Notes under the pieces: model-generated
Database searches by the model: none
Seen by the model: the letters and a program-made list of their open reading frames with translations, nothing else
Told to the model about the DNA's origin: nothing
Source: Sarcophilus harrisii
Lineage: Eukaryota > Chordata > Mammalia > Dasyuromorphia > Dasyuridae
DNA: 64,000 nucleotides
Reading direction: 5' to 3'
Assembly (NCBI RefSeq): GCF_902635505.1
Contig: NC_045431.1
Coordinates: 70,172,501 to 70,236,500, forward strand
Part shown: positions 46,960 to 57,759 of the stretch, in pieces
How the letters are laid out: the number at the start of each line of letters is the position of its first letter
How positions within the stretch are numbered: position 1 is the first letter of the stretch
Program-made: the position numbers and the translations under genes

Positions 46960-47050
46960 ACCAGTATATATACATCAGATGCATATATATTATATGTATA
47001 TGCATACATATGTATAGATAGATATCTATATATCTATCTATATATATAGA
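46960..47050. repeat. TA/GATA-rich low-complexity stretch
   Basis: tatagatagatatctatata and neighbouring TA runs. Confidence 0.85.
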
Positions 47051-47074
47051 ATCAGATCTACCAGATCTAAATTT

Positions 47075-47165
47075 GTATAGTCAACAAGTGTTTATTGAAT
47101 ACCTACTATGTGCCAGGTGTTGGAGATACAATGACAAAAGTGAAACAATTCATGTCCTCAAGGAG
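47075..47165 (-). mobile_element. MIR-type fragment
   Basis: Antisense: acctactatgtgccaggtgt and catgtcctcaaggagct. Confidence 0.5.
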
Positions 47166-47189
47166 CTTTTTTTTTTTTTTTTAAAGAGG

Positions 47190-47345
47190 TAATAGGGGCA
47201 ATTGGTTGGTATAGAGGAGAGAGTACCAGCCCTGAAATCAGGAGGACCTGTGTTCAAATCTGGCCTCAGACACTTAACACTTCCTGGCTGTGTGACCCTG
47301 GGCAAGTCACTTAATCCCAATTGCCTCAGCCAAAAAAATAATAAA
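47190..47345 (+). mobile_element. tRNA-type SINE in a ZNF827 intron
   Basis: Sense: cctgaaatcaggaggacctg, gctgtgtgaccctgggcaag and taatcccaattgcctcagcc, then an A-rich tail. Flanks aaagagg on both sides suggest a short target duplication. Confidence 0.85.
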
Positions 47346-47494
47346 AGAGGAAACAGGTTCATAAGGACAGAATATGCTGTATGTATATACAAAGTATACA
47401 TGTATATATAAATAGAAAATACAGTGTTACCATATGTATAAATAGATACATTTCTCTATGCATATCACACATAACATAGAATGAAAAGTGGTCT

Positions 47495-47845
47495 TGACTA
47501 AAATTTCTTAAACTTGGGGTCACAATCCCATGTGGGGTCCCATAACTGAATGTGGGGGTTATGAAAAGCAACAGTAAAAGGTATGAAATATTCTGCCAAG
47601 ATTTATTTCTTTGTGTAAAAATAAACAAGCACATCCTATTCATTAGGATGCAAATTTGCTTTTGTCTTTGATAAATGGTATAATTATATGTATACCAAAG
47701 AATTTTAAAAAATAAATTTCTTTATGATTTATCATCAGTAAATGTTTGATTTTATAAAAATATTCATTTTATATCCCTATATATTTGGGATTGTATAAAA
47801 ATTTCTTGAGTGAAAAGGGATTGGGAATGGAGAAAGTTTAGGGAA
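47495..47845 (+). mobile_element. hAT-type non-autonomous DNA transposon
   Basis: aaatttcttaaacttggggt at the left and gtataaaaatttcttgagtg, gaaagtttagggaagtc at the right agree with a hAT family I know from marsupials; the two ends are imperfect inverted copies. Confidence 0.65.
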
Positions 47846-48229
47846 GTCTTTTCCACTTTTAAAATCAAGTGATTCAATTCTGATTGAAGAGCCAGAGTCG
47901 TGTAAGATGGAGATCCTTGGAGTGGAAGTCAGCAGAGCTGATTCTTGCTTTCCCACTAATGAGCTGTAGGAATTGGAGCAAATCATTTACCCTCTCTGGA
48001 TCTCAGTTTCTTTCCCTATCAGATAAGGAACCTGAATTTTACCTCTCCAAGCTGTGGTTATCTATCAAATGGGGACATTAATAGTAGAGATGAATATGAT
48101 ATAGTAGGACAAAGGCCACACAATCTTGGAGATGAGATCCAAAAGCTATTGATCGAGAATCTCTACAATGTCTCCAACCATTTCAGGGAGACAGGGTGGA
48201 AGTCTTGGGTCTGACACAGCGGTTATGAC

Positions 48230-48350
48230 CAAAGAAGTCATTTAGCCCAACACCCCTATTTTATAGATGAGGAAACTGAGGCTAAACTTACATCACTAAT
48301 AAGGAGCAAGAGATGGCCTTTGAATTGAGGTCATTGTTCCAAACCCATGT
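48230..48350 (-). mobile_element. MIR-type SINE
   Basis: Antisense: tatagatgaggaaactgagg and catcactaataaggagcaag. A run of about 14 C follows at 48391. Confidence 0.6.
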
Positions 48351-49079
48351 CTCTTTCCACTTCATTGTGCTGGGTCTCAGATTCTTCAAACCCCCCCCCC
48401 CCCAATATAGCGAATAAAGCAATACCTACATCACAGGGCTGTTGCGAGGAAAATACTTTGTAAAAATTTTAAAGCACTAAATAGATCTGAGCTATGATTG
48501 GGAAGACTGGTAGAGGTAACAGAAAACAACAGAAACTCGGCCCCATGCTTAGTGAATAGCTCAAAGTTAGGAAGAAGCTCCATGTCCCTTAGCATCATTC
48601 CTCAGAGGCCAGGTGGGAATGAGGGAAGTGGGGGTGGAGTAGGAGGGTTGGGGGTTAGTGCTCATCAAATGACTATTTAAAACTGGTCAGTGGTCAGTGA
48701 CAGATGTCTTCCATGGATACTGGTTAAATTTGAATCCAATTTTTCTCAAATACACATCCTAGTCATAACAGATGGTAGGGTCCCCTGGGAGGTAGTTCTT
48801 AGTGGGTACAACCATATTTGTGTGAGGGTACAAAAGAGGTTGGAGAAAGGGTGATGCTGAAGAAAAGGAAGCTGGGATGTTTAAAAGGCTCATTGCTACA
48901 GAGGAAGTCTGGCTTTCTTCCACTCATCACAGAAATGCTCATTTTCATTGTCATATGGGCCCCCCAGCTCACTTGCTATACATCTACTAACATGGCTATG
49001 GGCAGAAAACTTGTAAAGAATGATGTTCTCTCTATCACCCTGCCCCATGCCTTCTATCCTGTATGTCTCTTTTTGTAAC

Positions 49080-50025
49080 TCCCTTCTCTCTTCCTCTTTC
49101 TCTGCCTCTCTTTCCTTCTCTCCTTCTCTGTCTCTATCTCGCTCTCCCTCTCTCCTCCTCTTTCTCTTTCATTTTCTCTCATTCTCTCTCTCTTTTTTAT
49201 TCTCTTTCATCCTGTGTCTCTTTCTTTTGTTCTTTTATTCTCTCTCTTTTGTTCTGTCTCTCTCAAGTTCTCTCGGTGTGTCTGTCTCTGCCTATCTCTT
49301 TTGTTTGCTCTCTTCCCTCTTTCTATTTCTTTTTTTTTTTTTTTTGGAACTATTTTTTTTTTTATTTAATAGCCTTTTATTTACAGGATACATACATGGG
49401 TAACTTTACAGCATTAACAATTGCCATACCTCTTGTTCCAATTTTTCACCTCTTACCCCCCCCCCCACCCCACCCCTCTTTCTATTTCTCTCTTTCTGCT
49501 TTTTCTCTTTGTCTCTCTCATTCTCTCTTTCATTCTCATTCATCCTGTGTCTTCTTCTTTCATCTCCCCCCCCACTCTCTCTGTGTCTCTCTTTTGTTCT
49601 CTCAGTGTGTCTTTCTGTCTCTGCCTCTCTTTTGTTCTCTCTCTCTTTTCCTCCTTTCCATTTCTCTCTCTCTCTGCTCTTTCTCTCCTTCTCTCTTCTT
49701 TCTTTCATTCTCTCTCATTCTGTCTCTCTGTCTTTTATTCTCTTTCATCCTGTGTCTTCTTTCACTCCCCCCCCCCCCGTGTATCTCTCTCTTTTGTTCT
49801 CTCTGTGTGTCTCTCTTTTATTCTTTCTTTCATTCTGTGTCTTTTAGTCTCTTTCATCCTGTGTCTCTTTCTTCGGTCCCCCATCATTCTCTCTCTTTGT
49901 TCTCTCTCTGCCTTTCTCTTTTGTTCTCTGTCTCTCTCATCTTCTCTCTTCCTCCCTCCCCCATCTCCTGGCTGCCTCTTCCTCTCCCTCCCGTATCTCT
50001 TTCTGCTTCTATCCCCCTCTCTCTG
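49080..50025. repeat. ~0.9-kb pyrimidine-rich (TCTC/TTCTC) tract
   Basis: Nearly unbroken C/T sequence on the plus strand (purine-rich in the ZNF827 pre-mRNA), interrupted at 49331-49473 by an L1 fragment and by short C runs. Long open readings in it (Ser/Leu/Phe only) are composition artefacts. Confidence 0.93.
49331..49473 (-). mobile_element. Short L1 3' end inserted in the pyrimidine tract
   Basis: The antisense segment starts with a T run and carries gggtaactttacagcattaa and cacctcttacccc, also present in the L1 end at 10990-11470. A perfect 16-bp duplication (ccctctttctatttct) flanks it at 49315-49330 and 49474-49489. It is a severely 5'-truncated, fairly recent insertion. Confidence 0.88.
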
Positions 50026-51289
50026 AGATGCTGAGTTTTATCTGGTCAATTTACTGCCACAAACAAGCTTTTATTGCTGTTGGTACCACGGCGCCGGTGT
50101 GGCCTCAGAAGCCCAAGACAGAGTCTTGTTGGTCTCCCACGTCATCTGCCTGGCCATCGGGGAAATTCCAGCTCCAGGGTCTCCCCGATCCAGAGGTTGT
50201 GAGGGGGCTGACCTGGCACACAGGGCTGGCCGTCAGCAAGATCGGGCTTTAACGTGTGAGCATTTCAAATGTGAGGGAAACTCATTTCCCTTCTCCCTTA
50301 ATGACTTCCACGTCCGTGTCATTTGTAACCATCACTTCTGAGATGGTAATTGAATCGTGGAGTCAAAATGTTAAGATCATTAAGTGGAGGGAGTTAAGCA
50401 GACTGGTGAGAGGGAGAAATGAAAGGCTATCTTTCGCGGGCCAACTCTCTGCCCTGGCCTGTGGGGAAACATGACAATTGGAGGAGGTTGGGGGCCCTCC
50501 TCCTGCTCCCACTTCTGACCCTCCTGGATTCATTAGAAGAAGGCTGCCATTGGAACACGGCGAGGGTTGGAAATTCCCAGGGGAGGAGCAGGATGTCTCA
50601 GAATGAAAAAAGCAGAAAACTCCCAACAAGAGGTTTTGAACTCATCCCTGGCTGGAAGATTTCATTGGGCATCAGCAGCAAAATGCAGCCCCCAGGAGCC
50701 AGCAGCCCCGGAGCAGCTCTTCACCTGGTCCAGGGCTTCTGTGCCTTGAGTATCTTTCAGAGCCGGACAGAGCAATCCGTTCATGGCCATCACAATCAGC
50801 TCCGAAGGGGATGGCGGGGCTCTTGTCCTTTGAACTCTGGACAACTCCTTAGCTTTGCAGGGAGCGCACAACCTGACCCTCTGCTCAGCATCTGGACAGG
50901 GGAAGGCATTCAAGAGGAAGCGAACGCAAACGGTGGAGACCGGAAGGACGCAGCTGAAAAGTCTGAGGTTCTGGTTTCCCTTCACCAGGGAAAAGCCATC
51001 CAGGGACAGACAAGAAAGGGATTGCTTGGGAAGGCACGTTTTCCATCTCTTGGTAGAAAGGTGGTAGACCACAGGTGCTGAATAAGGCATACTCAGTTTT
51101 CAGATGTGGCCATTAAATAGATCTATTTTTCTTACCTGTACTTCCTTGTTATATGAGGGTTCTATGGGTAAGGATGGTAGGGGAGGGTCAGGTCATCGGG
51201 AAGTGAGATTGATATTAAAAAAAAAAAAAAAGAAAACAAATAAAACACTTTGGAGGAGGAAGAGGAGGAGGAGAAAAAGCAATGGTCAC

Positions 51290-51456
51290 CTGTGTGCTTG
51301 GTGCTAATGTGAGCCTTAATATCAGCTTCTTCCATGGTGACAAAGTCGCAGGCGGTGCAGCAGATTGAAAACATCCATTGCTCCTTGTCCACATGGAGGG
51401 ACATGTGACTGACAAACTGGACGTTGAGCTCGGTCTCAAATCCACACACGTGACAA
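51290..51456 (-). CDS. ZNF827: ZNF827 internal exon (two C2H2 modules)
   Basis: 167-nt exon. The acceptor cttctag precedes 51456; the donor is CAG|GTGACC (51290/51289). The first base completes a Ser codon (AG|T) and the last base starts a Gly codon. Two modules are visible: CHVC..HMSLH and CTAC..HISTKH, joined by VDKEQWMFSICC. These residues match ZNF827 almost exactly; differences from the human protein I recall (EADIKAHISTKH against EAEIKTHIGTKH) are conservative. The donor GTGACC is weaker than the others in this gene. It is followed about 40 bases into the intron by a purine/pyrimidine-rich stretch (51221-51280), which on the transcribed strand reads as a polyserine-coding TCC/TCT run but is intronic. 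Confidence 0.96.
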
Positions 51457-52540
51457 CTAGAAGGGAGAACAAAAGGAAAGGAAAGGAGAGAAAGAGAACC
51501 GGAGGGAGAAATAGAAAAAAGGGAGTGAGAAACACCAATGGCTTTTTTTTTTAGAATACATTTTTATGGGGGTTAAATCTGCTTTTATATCCCCTGCATT
51601 TATTCTTCATTTATCCCTTTTAGGACAGTGATGGGAATGGTACTGGGATTTCATGGATATAGGGAACTCTCAGAAGAGGAAGCTCCCTCTGTCCATGTAG
51701 GCTGGGCGTTTCCCTAAGACTTACAAAAACCTGAACCTCGGGGTTTGCCCTTGGGGCACCTCGGGGTGCCCTGACTTGCAGGTAGTATGTGCTTGAGGCG
51801 GGCCTTCAACTGTCTTGCCCTGGCCCTGAGACTATTTCTCTGTCCACTACATTATATTGGCTCTTGCCCATCATAATAAAAAACAAAAAAGGAGAAACAA
51901 AGCAGATTTTGTACAAACTGATGTGTTAAAAAAGTCAGATGTCAGTATGAGCTGCACTCCGCACCCCAAGTCTTCCAATTTTGCAAAAAAGCTTCTTTCT
52001 CACAGCTTTTCTTTAGGGCCAACCCCGACCATGATTTTGCAGCATTAGGTGGCCCCTGCCCTGTGGTGTTGCTCCCCCTGGGTTTGTGTTAACAAAGAGA
52101 GAGCATCAATTTCCATTTAGTTGCTCGGAAGGTCCGAGTTTTACAAAGACCTTTTCTCTCTACCAAAAAAGACTTGAGTTTTTCCACTGGAAACATTCTT
52201 TTTTCTCCCATGCCGAAATGTCTCTGCAAAAGCAGCCACACTGCCAAATGGATTATGTGCTGGCACAATACAACAATCCCATACATGCTATAATGATGCT
52301 AAATAATCATAAAGTTAATTAAAAACTACAGATTCCAGATGCTGCCCATCACCTAGCCGATTCCACTGGGCAGGAAGATGCACCGCAGCTTTGCCAGGAT
52401 GCCGAGCAGGGGGGTACGCCGAGCAACGTGGAGGTCTGAGCGAACCCCAGGAGCTTCCTCTGGCTCGGGACAGCTCCTCTGTGTCAGGATGGCGGTGCCG
52501 TGCACACAGATCTGCACGCTGTGCCCAGAACGCTGGCTAG

Positions 52541-53020
52541 GTCTGTTTCCAGGACCAGCAAGAAGCCATACAGCTGTGAAAATGGCTGGTATAATAGTGT
52601 ATTTGCAGCCAGACTCTTTGGGCTTCTCATAGGCTCAGACAGATAGAGGAAGGATCCAGAAATTTTGATTTTATAGTAATTAAACTGTCTGCCGCTCCTG
52701 GACCTAGTTATGCTTCAGGCCTGTGGGGAGGGAGGGAGAGAGGGAATAAAGGGAGGAAGTAAGCTCCTACTAGGTGCCAGGTCTGTTTCCAGGACCAGCT
52801 TGAAGCCATACAACTGTAAAAATGGCTGATATAAAAGCATATTTGCAGCCAGACTCTTTGGACTCCTCCTGGGTCAGACAGATAGAGGAAGGATCCAAAA
52901 ATTTTGGTTTTTATAGCAACCAAACTGTCTGCCACTCCTGGATTTAGGTGTGCTTCTGGCCTGTGGGCAGGGAGGAAAAAAGGGAATAAAGGGAAGAAAT
53001 AAGCTCCCACTAGGTGCCAG
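52541..53020. repeat. 240-bp tandem duplication in a ZNF827 intron
   Basis: Copies at 52541-52780 and 52781-53020 both run from gtctgtttccaggaccagc to ctaggtgccag, about 90% identical by eye. The right end lies inside a MIR-type element that continues (gcactgtgctg) only after the second copy. Confidence 0.92.
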
Positions 53021-53240
53021 GCACTGTGCTGAGTAAGAGCTTTATAAACTTTCCTCATTTGGATATCACAGACACCCTGGGAGGTAGATGCTATTGTTAT
53101 TATCCCCATTTTAGAGTTAAGGGAAATGAGGCAGAAATTAAGTGACTTGGCTAAGATTGCACTAGGAGGTATCTAAGGCCAAATCTGAATGGAATTCTCC
53201 CTGACTTCAGTCTCAATGTACCATTCCCTGGACCTCCTAG
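52990..53240 (-). mobile_element. MIR-type SINE
   Basis: Antisense: ctaggtgccaggcactgtgc, ccctgggaggtagatgctat and attaagtgacttggctaaga. Confidence 0.7.
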
Positions 53241-53617
53241 CTGCTTTCCAATACTCAGTGTTAAGTGGGATGGAGGTTTGTGTGAGCATTACCCCCCTTA
53301 TCCTGGGATCTGAAAAATCATTCTTGCTAATTCAGCTAATTCTGCTTCCCTCCCAACTGTAGGAGATATAACAATGGTGTCCTCAGCTCCACAGAGCTGA
53401 CTTAGTTCCTGGGCCTTGATCTCACAAAATTATTGGAGTTGCTTCTTCCCCAGGAAATATAAGAACCAGGAGCCAGACACCTCGGCCTGCAGGACTTTAA
53501 GCAATTTAGAAGAGAAGGGAAGTCAAAACTTGGCTCAGGTGGTGGCTCAGAGTCCTGGGCTGCAACTTGCCAGCAGGTGACCCATGGGTTTCCAGCCACA
53601 GAGCTGGGGATCCTGGT

Positions 53618-53719
53618 CCTTACCTGTAATAAGCAGGGTGCTTCCTTCCATCCTTACCTGTAATAATAAAGGTGCTTCCCTCCATCCTCACCTGTAATAA
53701 TAAGGGTGCTTCCTTCCAT
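53618..53719 (-). repeat. Three tandem 34-bp copies of an exon end plus 5' splice site
   Basis: Units at 53719-53686, 53685-53652 and 53651-53618 (transcript order). Each carries ATGGA(A/G)GGAAGCACC, a TATTACAG-type end and then GTGAGG or GTAAGG. The first unit is the true exon/intron border of the ZNF827 exon; the next two are copies with donors at 53658/53657 and 53624/53623. The units differ at only a few sites, so the duplications are fairly recent. Confidence 0.95.
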
Positions 53720-53863
53720 CACTGCCTTCCGAGGTGACGGCGCTGACGATGTCCTCAGTGTCGGTGCTCACCAGCTTCACGGCGTGGACAGTCAGGTGCT
53801 GGTTCAGGTTTGCACGGCACTTAGCCGCATAGGGGCACAAATGGCATTTGAATTTTCTCTCCT
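53692..53863 (-). CDS. ZNF827: ZNF827 internal exon (one C2H2 module), with triplicated donor
   Basis: 172-nt exon. The acceptor tcctgcag precedes 53863; the in-frame donor is CAG|GTGAGG (53692/53691). The first two bases complete a Glu codon, giving EERKFKC, the linker leading into the finger CHLC..HLTVH. Then come KLVSTDTEDIVSAVTSEGSD and GRKHPYYYS, the Ser being split by the intron. The match to ZNF827 is residue-for-residue apart from conservative changes. The last 28 bases of the exon plus six intronic bases form the first of three tandem 34-bp copies, so two further full donors (CAG|GTAAGG) lie 34 and 68 bases downstream. Only the first donor keeps the frame: reading past it gives TAC AGG TGA, a stop. 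Confidence 0.95.
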
Positions 53864-56479
53864 CTGCAGGACAAGGAACACAAAGAAGTCAACCCCCCCA
53901 CAGGCCCAAAATCAGAAACTTGATCACATCACCCTAGATGCCTCATGGCTGGAGTGCACACAAGGGAAGGGTTGAATGGCGTTTCAATGAGAAACCAGAG
54001 TCCCCCTGGAAAGGTGAGTTTCTGAGAGGTTTGCTGAACAGGCGGGCCTATGGGCACTGAAAGAAAGTTCTGAGATGACCCAGAGCTCTCTGGGACTATG
54101 AGTGGACATTCGGTAGGGATGAGAATAGGGTGGGGAGCCAGCCTCCTCCACCCCTCAGTGTAGCTGTGGTCCTGCTACTTAAGGGTTAAAAGCAGAGCAG
54201 CATTGGGGAGGGAAGGACAATGTCCACAATATTATAACTTAGGGGAAAGTGGTGCCATTTTCTAAGCTCCAGGTCACCTAAGACAATTAAATGGGCTTGA
54301 AGAAGATAGCCTGACTCATAGAACAATTTTATTTCAAATTTTTATTTCAAAATATGTAAAAAGAAATGAAAATTGCAGTGGGTTTCTTAATGGAGACCAG
54401 TATATAAATGAAAGGAAGACTCCAAGATTATTCCCTGGGGGGTGGGGGTAAGCGTCATTCTGGATTCATTCGCTTCCTCAAGTATCTGAAAATTAAAGTG
54501 TTCTGCTTCATTGTTCAGAGGCTCAGAAAAAAAGATTGACTGGGCTGCATTGGAGTATGAGGCTTTTTTTAATCCTCCCCTCCAAAAGTGGGTAAGTTAT
54601 TGGATTTACCAAGGAGAAAGTTCTGACCTTACTTGATTCTTATGAGAGTCAAATAAATAAACAGAAGGGAAAGTACTCTGAGAAAACTGAAAGGCTTCTG
54701 TTTTCCATTATGGTCTTGCATTAGATTATCCTTGATTTGGAGCTGGAAGGAAGCTTAGTGGTCACTGAGTCCTACTTCCCCATCTTACAGATGAGGAAAC
54801 TAAGGTAGCAAGTATCGGAGGCTTCAAATTCAGGTCTTCTCACTCCAAGACCAGAACACTAGCCACTGAAACTCTCAGACTGTTACTATGACTGGAGAGG
54901 CAGCAGGGAGTAGTGGGTAAAGAGATGGCCTGGAAACCAAGAAGACCCAGAGTTAAGCCACATTTTCTTTCTCTTTGTCCTAGACAGCTCAGTTCTCTAA
55001 GGCACATCAGAATGGGATGTTTTTCATGTTCTAAGAGTTACCCATAATATGTATACCAATATATGTGGGAATATATGGAAAAACCAGTTGAGCCCCTCTT
55101 CCTATTGCTTTTCCTGCCAGTACTATGCCTATCTGGGCAGGATCCCACTTACAAATGGGGCATCTGCACGTGCATTTAGGCAGTATTGCTCCAAAGAAAG
55201 TGTAATCTAGGTGGGCTTGGCTCAAGAGTCAACCTGCCCAGGGAATGTACTGTACTAACAGTACTGAAGCACCATGTTAACAGTATTTCTATAGGAAAAT
55301 GAACCAAGAATTTCTAACCCATGACAGTAGGAACCCATATCTCCCCCTAGAGCGAAGGGCAAGAGCCCTGGTGCCAGAAATATGGCCCCCGCAAGGCAGG
55401 ATCATAGAGATCATGGGTGAGCAGAGATGGGAGTTCCGGATCACAGAGGAAATCTGAAGTCTGTGGAGAACGAAGGAGGGAGTGGGGTTGGTAGGGTATA
55501 GAGAAAAGGAAGGATTGGTGGACTGCTGGGACTTCTCCTTTCCTCCCTCCTGGTCTCTGCCTCTCTCTTCCATTCTTCAGGGGATCTCAAGACCAAGACC
55601 TGGAAGGGAACTTAGAGGTAATCTGGTCCACTTCAAAGATAGGGAAAGAGATCTCATGAGGATACGCTACTTGCCTAAAATCAGAGAATAACTAGTTGTG
55701 TCTATTAAGCCATAATTGTTTTCCCCAATTGTTTCCTCTTCTACAGACTCAAATTTGGAAAAATAGATGCAAGATGAGGGTAAATTCTCCCTGAGGAAGG
55801 AAAGAGGGACCAGAAAGATAAAGAAATGAGTTTAAGGGGATTCCACAGGATAAAGAGAGCATGGTTTTTTGCTTTTTTTCCCCCTTCACCTCTTCCAGTT
55901 ATTCTTCCCCTCCCCTTCCTTTTCCTTACTGATAAACAGTCCCAGGTGGGAAGGGAATATATGTATGGTATTTGGCTTATCACAGGGATTTTCTTATCAG
56001 AAAGGAATTTTCTCCCTTTCTTCCTTTCTTCTTTTCTCAAGCAGAGCAGGAGAGAAGAGGTGAGAAGCAGCGGCAGAAACTCCTCCAAACTCCTTCCCCT
56101 CAATGCACATTCCTAAGGATTTAAATCTAAATGGAAAAACCTACAAAAATTTGAGCTCATAAGAACATATCCCTGAGTCAAATCCACTGAATTCAACTCT
56201 GTGAAGTTAAGGAGGAACTCAATTGCTGCAAAAATATTCAGAGGAAAAAGGCACAGATCATTTCAAAATATGGCACAGATCATTCATTTCTTCTAGGACT
56301 TTGTTCAAAGACTAATTTATTCCAAATGAGAAAAGTAGTGGTGGGGTGGAAAACAGAAATGGAATTTCTTCAATTTTCCTGATTTCTCTTGAAGAAATAT
56401 GGCACTAGATTGAGGTGGCAATAAGGACTGGAGTAGGGATGGAGTTAAGCGTGTGAGAAAAGCTCAAGGTTCACTTTAC
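53864..56479 (-). other. ZNF827 intron, mostly unique sequence
   Basis: 2.6-kb intron (GTAAAG donor, tcctgcag acceptor). It includes a MIR-type repeat (54735-54870) and a weaker one (55590-55690). Nothing else was recognised. Confidence 0.85.
54735..54870 (-). mobile_element. MIR-type SINE
   Basis: Antisense: ttggagctggaaggaagctt, ttacagatgaggaaactaag and cactccaagaccagaacact. Confidence 0.6.
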
Positions 56480-56617
56480 CTGTGTGCAGCGAGAGATGTC
56501 GAGACAATGTCTGCTGTCGGCCAAACACTTTCCCACATACATCGCAGGGAAAAAGCTGGTCATTGAATTTCCAAGATGGCAATCCATTTCCTGCCTCTAG
56601 CCCTATCTTTTCTGCTT
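56480..56617 (-). CDS. ZNF827: ZNF827 internal exon (one C2H2 module), most 5' exon in window
   Basis: 138-nt exon. The donor is CACACAG|GTAAAG at 56480/56479. The acceptor is probably tccag before 56617, after a T-rich tract; an alternative AG six bases in (exon start 56611) would remove two residues and also keep the frame. It encodes EAEKIGLEAGNG, then LPSWKFNDQLFPCDVCGK and the finger CDVC..HLSLH. This matches the region of ZNF827 that begins its middle finger cluster. It ends with the first base of the Glu codon completed in the next exon. No further coding sequence of the gene is seen up to 64000, so the upstream intron is at least 7.4 kb and the large exon carrying the repeated QDISVKMAS motifs lies outside. 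Confidence 0.94.
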
Positions 56618-56884
56618 CTGGACCATAAGATGAAACACAATGACAAACAAACAAAAAACAACACAGAACAAATTCCACTTTAGTTACGTAAAGCCTTGCA
56701 TAAAGTTCATCTTGTAGCGAGATGACCAGGGACTTTAGTAGCCACTGTCCCATACCCATTCTGTAGGACTGTTTCTTGCATATGAAACTGCTCCTGAAAG
56801 CAAAAGCAATTTTAATACCAAATCTAGGTGAATTCCTAGTTGCATACAGGACCTAGAACTGGAATCTAGGTTTGATGTAATGAT

Positions 56885-57080
56885 TGGGAAAAACTCCTCA
56901 AAACTGGAACTATTCTACAGTGGAATGGACTGGAGGAAATGGATTCTCTTTCAGTGGAAGCTTTCAGGTTCAAGGTGAATGACTATTTATCAGGGTATCT
57001 TGTACATGAATTCTTTCCCAGGGATGATTTGTATTAACTGGCCACTGAGATGCCATCTTGATTCTGAAATTTGGAGGTCT
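56885..57080 (+). mobile_element. CR1/L3 fragment
   Basis: ctacagtggaatggactgga, cagtggaagctttcaggttc and ggccactgagatgccatctt; diverged copy in the ZNF827 intron. Confidence 0.55.
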
Positions 57081-57234
57081 TCTAAAACAGTTGGGTTATT
57101 TAGCCTATTTTTGTACCATGGACGGCTTTGGCAGTGTAGTGAAGACAATGGACTCCTCAAAATGAAGTTTTAAAATGCAAAAATATACAGAATTAGAGAA
57201 GAAAAAGATTCTATTGAAATATAAGTTCATGGAT

Positions 57235-57380
57235 CCCAGTTTTACATTAAGAGCCTCTTTGAGCTCATCTTGCCCCAATATTTCATTTTATAGATGAGGA
57301 AATGCAAGTTGAAAGAACTGAGTAATTTGCCTGGGTTTTCTAATGCCCAAACTGAGCTCGTTCCACTAAACATGCTGCGT
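57235..57380 (-). mobile_element. MIR-type SINE
   Basis: Antisense: attttatagatgaggaaatg and gagtaatttgcctgggtttt. Confidence 0.5.
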
Positions 57381-57489
57381 TTCTTCTCTGGCTAAAGATC
57401 AGCCGACCAACTACTTTCTCAATAGACACCCGGTGAATGAAAGAACAAGCTTACTGCTATCACACCCTGAGTTCACAATCATGCCTCCA

Positions 57490-57620
57490 GAGAGCAATTT
57501 AACAAATATTTATTAAGCATTTGGCGTGTATGAGGCAGTGCTCTAGGAGCTCGGAATCAGATGAATGACAAATATAAAACATCCACTGATCTCAAGAAGT
57601 TTACATTCTATCAGTGAGAG
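57490..57620 (-). mobile_element. MIR-type fragment
   Basis: Antisense: aacaaatatttattaagcat and tctcaagaagtttacattct. Confidence 0.5.
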
Positions 57621-57759
57621 GACTAGCAGGGATGACAAATCTTAAACCATAACTTGAAACAAACTGGTAGCATATCCAAGGGCAGTCTCATATGTAAAAA
57701 CAATAGACTGGACCGGATGATCTTTAGTTTTTCAGTCCTAAGAGATAATCATTTCATGA

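Larger units (their letters stand above)
42582..51289 (-). other. ZNF827 intron with duplications, hAT, SINEs and a pyrimidine tract
   Basis: 8.7-kb intron (donor GTGACC, acceptor ccttcag). Recognised contents: MIR-type repeats (42850-43090, 43310-43420, 44690-44885, 46545-46765, 47075-47165, 48230-48350), a 214-bp tandem duplication (43741-44160), a SINE (47190-47345), a hAT fossil (47495-47845) and a pyrimidine tract (49080-50025). In 44900-46540 and 50030-51220 I recognise no element and no gene. Confidence 0.8.
51457..53691 (-). other. ZNF827 intron with a 240-bp tandem duplication
   Basis: 2.2-kb intron measured from the in-frame donor. It holds the two extra donor copies (53618-53685), the tandem duplication 52541-53020 and a MIR-type repeat (52990-53240). 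The stretch 52086-52330 is repeat-free with several AT-rich homeodomain-like sites. Confidence 0.85.

Noticed and set aside
49063-50034. 323-residue Ser/Leu/Phe-rich reading that looks membrane-like
   Set aside because: Pure product of the CT-rich tract; overlapping frames are equally open.
50419-51081. 220-codon plus-strand open reading frame
   Set aside because: Lies in a ZNF827 intron, has no recognisable domain, and no supporting splice or promoter signals.
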